The position numbers and the translations under genes were made by a program. DNA of 64,000 nucleotides from Syngnathus acus (Eukaryota > Chordata > Actinopteri > Syngnathiformes > Syngnathidae), in contig NC_051101.1 in the NCBI RefSeq assembly GCF_901709675.1, positions 9,258,501 to 9,322,500 on the forward strand. The letters are read 5' to 3'. The notes below the pieces were generated by a model, which worked only from the letters and a program-made list of their open reading frames with translations, had not been told where the DNA came from and did no database searches. Positions 12,701 through 23,000 of this stretch are shown one piece after another. Numbering within the stretch: position 1 is the stretch's first letter; each line of letters opens with the position of its first letter.

Positions 12701-15700
12701 CTTGAATAATCACCATACCTTAAGGATCTCATTATTTTCCCTCAACTTTGGCGCTCGGCTCTGCGCTATTCTTGTGGACGGTGGGTGGACAAGAATAGCA
12801 CGGGCGCGTGAGGCTGTTGTGGTTTCCTCAAGGGCCATTTCATGCAGGCTCGGTTATCAAATGTGGCCTTAAGCTTTCACACTCCCGCCTACACCCCCCT
12901 CACCACCACCACGTCTAAGAAATAGTGATAGAGGCTCAGCTTGATGCGCCGATCAAAGTGAAGATCCTTAATGTCATTCGCAGTCAGGGTTGGGAATGAA
13001 GTATGAGATTAATTAAATATCACAGTGGCGAGTTCTCCTCCTGCCAGCAGGTGTTTTTGTTGCTATTTTTAGGTCCATTAGGCAGAAGTAGCACTGACGG
13101 TGTCTGACTCACGGAGTCCTTGAATGGTTCACAGGTTCACGGCTGTCCCTGGAACAGCGCCCGTTAACAGTAGAGTCCTTTGTCAAGTACTTGCACGCCA
13201 AGATGCATTTTCCTTGTCAACATTGAGGAGTCTGATCTACAGGTACCTTTTCATGTCGGTGCCCTCCTCTGTCATTTCACTGAAGCTGTTTTTAGAACAC
13301 CAGGACTCCCTACTGGTTGTCTTCACTGTTTGAACCTCTTCTAAGACTATCACACACTATTGTGCAATTTTTCTTTTATTGTGTTTCTCTCTGCTGGGGA
13401 CTCCGTCTTTATATAAGAGCTGATATAATAGTCCACATGTCACATTGGCACAGTAGGCAGGAGATGACATGTGGCGAGACTCCATAGCTGCAGGATGGGG
13501 TGTGTGCTCATAATTACGTAGCTGGTTGTTGCTATGACAGCAGCAAGTTAGGGTGGCGGATACTTGCATGTGGGGGTTGTCACAGACCAGGATTGCACCA
13601 CTTGCTTTTATGTCGCTATTTATATAATCAGCAACGCCACGTACAAATGCAATGCTGCCTGTTATGCAAATTAACATCAGTATACCTGCCTGAGGGAATG
13701 ATGGCAACTAGTGAGAAGATGCTTCTTTGACTGGTATATAATAAATATAGTGACTGGTTATTAAAAATATTTAAAGGAAGGAAATAGTGTCGCAATACAC
13801 AAAATGACAAATGTGAGGTGTGTTTATTAAGGCAAGGAAGGCACTCAATAAATCGAATTGCAGCTACTGGAATTTCAAATGGGTTGTGATGTTTCCTTGG
13901 TGTCAAAAACAGAATTTGGGTGATTATACAGTATGTTCAGCTACACAAATTAAAATGGACTTCATAGATGGTTCTTTTGCAAATGAAGATGAACTAGTCT
14001 TTTGAAAATGAAGATGAACTAGTCTTCCATGTTTTTAACTACATATCATTTCCCTCTATATACAGAGCTCGTAGCACGAAAGGAAGCTCGGTGTCTTCAT
14101 ATCTGCCAATTACACGTAATGACAAAAACACTTCCGATTAACGTCAGCACTCATTAAGAAAACTGGCAAGATCTCAAAATACAGTGTTATGCCACTATGA
14201 TCGTCATCCTTAAAACAAATATTTTCCTTTAAGGATTTATAAGTGACATGATGTCCTAGGAGAAATGAGAAGAATGTCGTTTGTTTATAAAATAGGATTT
14301 AAATAAATACTTGAAATGTCCACTGTGAGCTCCGTGCCAAATGTCCACTGGGTCCTCAGTACAGCTGCTCCCAGTAGACTCTGCCGGATGTGATCCAGTG
14401 TTTGTTTTTAGAAACGATTATAATTACAGGTTTGCATGAGAGAAAGCTTTGCCTTCATGATTCTCACTTTTCTCCTTCTCTTCCTCGCTCTCCATTATAC
14501 AGCAGCACTGATATAACACTGTGTCTCGTGACGGAGACGCGTTCAGTGTTTGACATGTAATTTTTATTTTTTTTATTTTGTTTTGGAATACAGTGGAGAT
14601 TAAGTCCGACGTCCCACTGGTTGTGGAACCCATATCGCCGTTAGACCTGCGCACAGACCTGAGGATGCTGGGGCCAGGTTCGGACCCGGGATTGTGGGAG
14701 CGGCAGTTGCAGCAGGAGCTCCTTCTCATCCAAAAGCAGCAGCAGATCCAAAAGCAGCTGCTCATCAGCGAGTTCCAGAAACAGCATGAGAAGTTAACCC
14801 GTCAGCACCAGGCTCAGCTCCAGGAGCACCTCAAGGTGGGTCAGCTTTAACTTGAAACATTAGGGAGAAAAATTGAGCATCACAATCTTACAGCAGAGTG
14901 TGAACATTTTTTCACATGCAAGCATCAAATCATCCATCACTGTGAAATACAAAACCACAGTAAGGTCCCAAAAATAGCTGTGATTTCCCAAAACATCAAG
15001 CACCGAGAGTTGCTTTCCTCAGGCTTACCACTGGTTGTGCTGCGCTCTCAGCTTCAACAGGAGCTCCACACCATGAAACAGCAGCAGGAACTTGCAGAGA
15101 AGGAGCGCCGTCTGGAGCAGCAACAGCAGCTGCAGCAGCAAAACCAGCAGCACCAACAGAGCCAGCAGCAGAACCAGCAGGAGAAAGAGCAGGAGAGGCA
15201 TCGGCGAGAGCTGCACATCTCCAGCATGAATCTAAGGGCCAAAGAGCGAGCCAGAGAGAGTAAGAGCTCCACACCGAGGGGGAAAATCACTCTCGAAAAA
15301 TACACATTATTATTATTATTAAATAATATATTTACTTTACACAAAACTGAGAGGAAAAAGTTAAACTACAATATATAAGACATTTGTTTCGTATGATATA
15401 ATCTTCCAACTTTGTCCCTTATTCTAATGGTCTCTGTTTTTACTCACATTGTTTCAGGTTTGCTTTTTAAAATTTATTATTATTACATTATTATTAGCTT
15501 GGTTTTAAAATTAAGAGGCTAAGAGGATCTTTGTAATTTCAAGGTGATCATTATAAAAAAGACTATAATTAAAGCAATATAAATAGCTAAGGCTTCCTGG
15601 TGCCATTTAATCCTGGAATTTTGTTGAAAATATCTTTTAATAGAACTATGAGAATAGCTTAAGGTCTAAGGTTTCATTTCTGTTTTTACATTCTGTCTAA

Positions 15701-18700
15701 TAATAGAGATGACTTATGACTTTGCCAGGTCAGGTAATTTGAAACGATGCCCTGAAACTGTCGGCCTGCAATAGGAGCGTTCTCGCTCACATTTTTTTTT
15801 GGTTGCAATTCTTATTGGCCGCTAGGGGGGGATCTTTCTACATGTCAAGGGACAAAAACAGAGCAGTTCAAACAGAAATAATTTGGAATTCACCATATGC
15901 ATCACAAGTCATGTATCCTTAGGGTAACCCCAATCCTTGTTCTTGCACCTTTTGGTCTCACAGGTGCAGTGGCCAGTACAGAGGTGAAGCAGAAACTCCA
16001 AGAGTTTCTGTTGAGCAAATCAGCAAAGGACCCCACCGGTAATGGTGGCAATCATTCATTCATCCACCACCCCAAGCTCTGGTACAGGTGACTACTTTTA
16101 AATGAGTGTAAAGCACTTTTGAGGTGCACATTTACATTGCTACACTGCATTGTGTCCTTTTATTGTTTTGTGTCCTCAGGTCCTCTCATCATATCTCTCT
16201 GGACCAAAGCTCTCCACCACTGGGCGGCATGTCCCCGACCTGCCATTACACTCTGCCATCACCCGTTGACGGCAAGGACGACTTCCCCTTGAGGAAGACA
16301 GGTCAGCTCATTTGCATATGTGTGACACACATACAACAATTCTAGAAATATACACCTAGTGCATCCTTTGCTTTTCATTTGCATTCACTAGACTCCACTT
16401 GCAGTCAGAAATACATAACTGGACCTTTATTGATGTATTGGCTCGTTATGATGATGCCTGAAAATCTAATGCTTTCCCAGCTTGTAAACTTTTGGGAAAG
16501 AAAACAGTTATTATGGAGTCTACATTACACATACATGAGTACAAGTTGTACCTCGAAGAACAAAAAAGACTGTACCACAAGTTCTAACAGTGTGGGCTAT
16601 AATTAAGATCCCGTTTGACCTCTGTCAATCAAGAGTTCTATAGAGCTATTGAGTGTTTCCTGGGGTTGCTGATGACCTGCTAATAAGGTCAGTTAGGCTC
16701 ATTATGACCCCCGCTTCTCTCATCCATCCAGGGAAGCACAAAATGAGGACACTTGAATTCCTTCTTTAGTTGTTTCATAGTTCACTTTGAAACGATTTCA
16801 GACACATTTAATGATGTTGGTTTTTTATATCATTATTAGAACCATGACTAACAATATACTCTCTGATTAACTGTTTAAAGAAAGTAATAAATGCAGTAAT
16901 AAGAGCAGTTAAATCTTTCCCAAATTCTGGGCTTTAGAAGTAATTTTGAACGGACACAGGTTCCCACCGAAAGGTAAAAAAACTTTAGCGGTTTAAAGCT
17001 TGAGGAGGCCTTTGGGGAATGCTGTATAAATAAAAATAATTCCCGTCCCTTCGTTTTTACAAGACTTGGCGAGCTCCAAAAAAAAAAAAACTCCGCTATG
17101 AGGTCACCAAATTACATTATGTTCTTTCCCCCTCAGTGTCTCTTTAATTTCCAAAACGACCCTACTGGTTAATTTGTGTATACCCAGTTTCGAGATTACT
17201 CAGAGGAATTGTGCAGACGTCTCACATTGATAAAACTTGTTGCTTCATAGATTCCTGAATCTATATGTGGTCATTTCCTGCTTAGTCTTTCCTCCCCCAC
17301 TTCCTGTCTGTCTTCATTAGAGCCATTTTAAAGGTTGACGTACAAAGGTGGCGTTGTTCCCAGCCACCGAACGCCACCGATGGCTGATTGGCAGGTGTTG
17401 CCGCGGTCGGGATGGGCCCTGACATGATTGTTTGTTTAAGAAAAGATAGTGCTCTCAAAACAAAATGGAGGTGACTCAAGTACTCTGTGTGAGACACCCG
17501 ACTGCTTGGTTGGGCCAAAGGGCGAAGTTCATTGTTTATTCTGGTAGAGTTTCATAATCACATTTGTCAGGAATATATATTTTGTCACACGTGGTTCTTT
17601 TCATGAGTCTTGGGACTTTTACAAACCCAGTAAATGTCAAGCCATTCCAAGTTTAACAGGAAATAGTGTTGGCGGTTGCCAAATAGTAGGCCAGGGATAG
17701 GTTAAAAAAATGTATATCATAACTTATTGGATTCATATATTATTCACTTAAAGCTTAAGAAGAAGAACAGTCACCATTGTAAAAAAAATGGACAAACTGT
17801 TCAGGCAAAGTTTTATGTGTATCTGAATTAACCTCTGCTAAAACTATAATGTTTACTCAACAATTAACTTTGAAAGCACGAGGGGAATTTTAGAGGCGGG
17901 ATTACTGCTTGGAAGTTGAATCTATATTTAGGACAGAGCTAAATATCAAGCAAGTTCCGGTGTACATACCGTACTTGTTGTTTTATGATTGATGTCAACC
18001 TATTTTAGTTGTACTCAAGAACGAGAGCAGAAACACCTGGACGAAACCATCTTTTTTTTTTTTTTGGGCATGCCATAACTATCAACCTCCTAAAATGGCA
18101 TTTGGATTGAGAACGTAGCTAAAAAAAAAGCATGTTGTGGAGGTAATTGTCTAGATATGCACTGATTGATTCATCTTTTCTCAGAATTATCGATGGAATT
18201 CCACGTTATTCGCCCATCTAACCTTTCCGTCATAAAGCTTCTACTGCGCTTTAAGGTCGTCATAATTGCCTTCTGTATCTCGGAGCATCAGGGCGATTTT
18301 GTGTTTTTCCACGGGGACCAGTGAGAAAGCGTTCCTTCCCATGCCGCTGTCTGCCGTTCCCGTGGTGACCAATTGGCATATGTTGCTTAGTGGCAGCAGC
18401 AGTGTATAAAAATAGAAAGCAATCAAGGCAGTGGGGCGTGAAGCAGATTCACAGGACTCCCAGCAGCCTTTTTCTCCCTCCCACTCCTCTCTTCTTTCTT
18501 CCTCCCTTTCATTCATCCTCACACCCACAGGATTAGAGGTCCGCCGCCGCCACGTATTAGGGATGAGGCTTTGGCTGCTTTGACAAATGCCAGAAATAGC
18601 AGCATCTGGCCCACTGTGCCCCTATCTACCCTCCAGCACCGCCTCCATATTCATCCTCCCCCGCGGCACTCCTACGTCATCATAACCTTACTTCCCCATT

Positions 18701-19992
18701 TTCAGCTGCATGAGCTTCGCAATGTATGCACACACACACAAATAACATTTTTGATTCACAAACTGAATAATCAAAAAAAAAAAAGATGTTGTGTAACAGG
18801 TTTACATAACGTCACTGCAGCATGCGTATTTTATCTTATGGGAGTTTTGGGTCTTCGTTTGGCTGCATGGGTTAAAATCTTTAGTATCCTTAGTAACATC
18901 TACTTCAAGTCGAGTGTTCCCAATTTTGAGTTTGGAAATTATTGGGTGAAAAGTCACACGAGAAAAATTGGCTGGTCTATCTGCTATCTGGATAAGGTTC
19001 CGCCTGGCTGTTGAAAACTGAGGAGTGTATCGGTATTTCTGTTTTGCATTAGGAGGTGGGAGGTGTTGTGGGGAGCTTGAAACATCTGCCATGTTTTTGT
19101 GTTAGTTTAACTGTTGCTACTGTATCAGACTGTGGTCACCAGGGCGGCAGGTAGCGGCAGAATTTCTCAGTGTTTCGCGAGCTAATTTAGTCCAGATGAT
19201 TTGGAAAAAGGCCTGATCTTGAGTCATTTAATCGATCCAATTTTTTTGGGAATATTTCAAATTGTTGAAGTGTGATAATATAATAACTTGATTGATAGTC
19301 TGATTTTATGATGTTCCTGTTTGCTTTCACAAGTTCCATTACATTGGCGAGAGGGGAAAAAAAAACAACAACACTGCTTTGACTTACTCACACCATCGGG
19401 TCATTTTTCACCCTCGGAGAATAAACTGAGACTGAAGGTTCACTCGCTATTTTTATCTTCTTTCTTTTTTAGCCTCCGAGCCCAACCTGAAGGTACGGTC
19501 CAGACTGAAACAGAAAGTAGCTGAGAGGCGGAGCAGCCCCATGCTCAAGAGTAAAGATGGCAACCTCGTCACACCGTATAAGAAGAGGGCACTCGAGCTC
19601 ATGGGTATGAGACCAAGCTTATGGCAGTTAGAACATTTTTTATGTATATTTATTTTTTTATGTATGTACGTATATATGTATATTTTAATTTTTTATGTAT
19701 ATATTTGTATATATATTTTATGTGTATGTGTGTGTGTGTGTGTATATATATATACACATATATATTTTATATATATATATATATATATTTAATTTAATAT
19801 ATATATATATACACATATATACGTACCGTAATTTTCGGACTATAAGTCGCACCGGAGTATAAGTCGCACCAGCCATAAAATGCCCAAAAAAGTGAAAAAA
19901 AACCATATATATGTATATAAATCGCTCCTGAGTATAAGTCGCCCCCCCACCCAAACTATGAAAAAAACCGCGACTTATAGTCCGAAAATTAC

Positions 19993-20034
<42 letters not shown>

Positions 20035-23000
20035 TTTTAAAGTTGGATCGTGTGCATGAATACTCATTACTTGTAACTTGTATATGTTCTGCAGACTCCA
20101 CACCCACAAAAAGTGCCCCTGGCTCCGGCCCCAGCTCCCCCATCGGGGCCTCCAGTGCCTTGGGGGCAGAAAATGGACCCTCCTCTTTGCCTACTACCAC
20201 AAAAACTGAGGTACATTGGCCAAATGTCTGCAGTGCCTTTTATTTGCCAAATGAAGGAAGCTGTGGCATATGCATGTTTAAAAAAAAAAAAAAAAAAAAA
20301 AAGGTTTTGGCGAGATGGGGTGAAAGTACAAAATGCTTGGCTGCCCTTCTGCTCGCAGCTATAAAAACAGCCATTTGCCCTCTGTCTGTTCCCCTCCAGT
20401 GAAAATGACTACCCACACCGACATTAAAGAGGCACAGCTTGACCCGTGTGTCCGACTGCGCCAGGTTTACTTGTGTTAAAACAACACATTTTGCAGGAAA
20501 TGTGAGCGTTTAAGAGCAAACAACAGCAACAGTTTCAATCCTGCTCCTTTTTTATCGCTCACATTATTCCTCCAGATGTTCTGCACAATTAGGCTTTTCA
20601 AACAAAAAAAAAAACAATCTGAAGTTTGGCTCCGAGTTGGGCTGTTGGCTTGTCATTGTATTTCTGTCATTGACTTGGCTTCGCGCCTGAGGCATTTCTT
20701 GATAGATTCAAGGCCGAGTTCTGGCCCATAGATCCCCTTGGACCGAGCTCACAAAGAAGACCATTATAGCGGGTGGCAGATATGACACATCCACTTGCAA
20801 TCTCAACAGAGCAGCTGTGTTTTCCTGAACCATGGCTGTTTACTCTCGCGAGGACCTCCAGTGACAGGGAACGCAGAGACGCCCTGACATCAGGGCTCGG
20901 GGAGACAAACGGACCGTGGCGTTTAATTGAAATCCCAGGCGCTGGTAGCCAAAAAGACACCCGCGTCGTGAGCAACGTCAACACACAAGCTTGCTATTGT
21001 TTCAGCACAAGCCGAAGCTCTCGTGAAAAGTCATTGGTGGAGCGCCGGGTTGCCTGTAGACCTCATGCCTGTTGCAAAAGCAATGCATGTTGATGCACCG
21101 TTACATTAGGTATCCTTTTACAGAGGGAACGGGTCCCTCGGGTCGAATATGGGCCGGATATCCACGTACAGGTCATTGAGTACTGGTAGGGGTCGCGAGG
21201 ATAAACAAGGCTGTTCCAAAACCACATGCTGGTCCCCTTCTCTGCTGGCTACAGGAAGTGTGCCCCATTGGTGGTGTCCTCCTAGAGGGCAGAGCCCAAA
21301 GGCGGGGACCAGCTAGCATTTGATCCACTGGGGATGAAGGAACACTACTTTTACTACTTTTTGTTAACTACCTAGGCCACATTCTGAACTGCTGGTGGTT
21401 CCCACAAGTGAAGTAATGTTTCTCTTTGTTTCTGTCCTGTGTCATATAGCGATGGCCTTCGCAGCCAAGATTATTCCGACCAGAGAGCTCCGTGTCCGTC
21501 TTGAGTTTATACACATCCCCGTCCTTACCGAATATTTCTTTTGGGCTTCCAACTGCGTCTTCACCTATCAGCGTAAGTATCTTTCGGTAGTCATTTATAA
21601 TTTTGCATCTCCTTCATTTTGACAACAGGCCACTGACCCTTGTGGCCTTCAAAGATTTTATCACCCATTAGATAAATATTGTCTGGTATCAAGCCTGCTC
21701 TTATCTTCCACCTCATTTATCACCACTTTTTAAAAAGCCCAACTCAGGTACAACTCTTGATAACCCAACATGTGGTATATCATTGTTCAGCTCTGGCACA
21801 TTCCAAGGATGCCTGGTCATTAACAGCAGTGATGTTTCACCATCTTTTAATGCTATGTCATTTAACGTTCATAATTACGACAGACAGCTTCAATATTCGG
21901 AGTATTGCATGTGGTATATGAAGTGAGTCACCATTTGTATTTTTTCTTTTCAGGCGGCTGTTGGCCTAAAAGACAGAACAATAGAGAGCAAGCATGGACT
22001 GCCAGGACATCTTCTAGGTCCTGTGCCTCTTCAGAACGGTCTGGAATCCAAAGTGAGCCCCAGTCACCAGGCTCTGCTCCAGCACCTTCTCCAGAAGGAG
22101 CAGATGAGGCAGCAGAAGATGCTTTCCACTGGTAAGAACAGTTTGCTTAAAATAAATAAATATCATTTCTAATGACCCTAAGCAAACCTAATATTTTGGG
22201 CTTTGTTGTTCAAGGTCCAGGCCCCTTGTCAACCCACCCTCTGTCCCCTCTGGCCATGAAGGATTGCTCATCCAGCACTCGGCCAAAACCACCCAAACAT
22301 CGGCCCTTGAGCAGGACCCAGTCAGCGCCACTCCCTCAGAACACACTGGCACAACTTGTCATCCAGCAGCAACACCAACACTTCCTGGAAAAGCAGAAAC
22401 AATACCAGCAGCAAATCCATATAAATAAGGTTTGTCTCTGCTTATTGCTTTCTGTCTGTCCTCTTCTTGGACAACTGGGATACTATGACTAGTGATCGAT
22501 GATTCGAGAAAAAAACTTCAAATCTGCTCCATGAACCTGTTCTGGAATTATTTGACTTGTCTAGATGGCACTGTTGGTTTAAATAATGGCGTTGAATAGA
22601 GAGTTCCATCCAAATGAGTCAAACAATAAAACAACTGGTTCATGAAGCAAATTGAAGCTTCGTTTTACCATCACTCCGATAGACTTATTTTAAGGATACA
22701 AATCTATCTTTGCCGGTATGCTGAAGTTTAAAAGTCTTGACCCTTAGTTTGTTTTTCATCGCTATTCCACTGCCGGTAAATGTGCAATACAAAGAAGTTC
22801 AAAATGGGGAAGAAATGCTTCCCTTGCACTAATTTTGTTATCATAGCTCAAGGCACCAGTGTTGTTCACATGCTAACACTGTGAAATTCAATTCAGCTAA
22901 GTTCAAACGTAGGCGAGAGAGGAGGGGGAAAGCCCAGAATACATTTTGTTCCTCTGTGGCAATATTTGTGTTTCTGAAAGCTAGCCGAGGTCACCTCGCC

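Noticed and set aside
15025-15344. Long Leu- or Cys-rich frames on the - strand
   Set aside because: Antisense shadows of the CAG-rich hdac9b exon 3.
19718-20200. 160-codon frame on the - strand
   Set aside because: Made of AT repeats, the palindromic MITE and the reverse of hdac9b exon 7.
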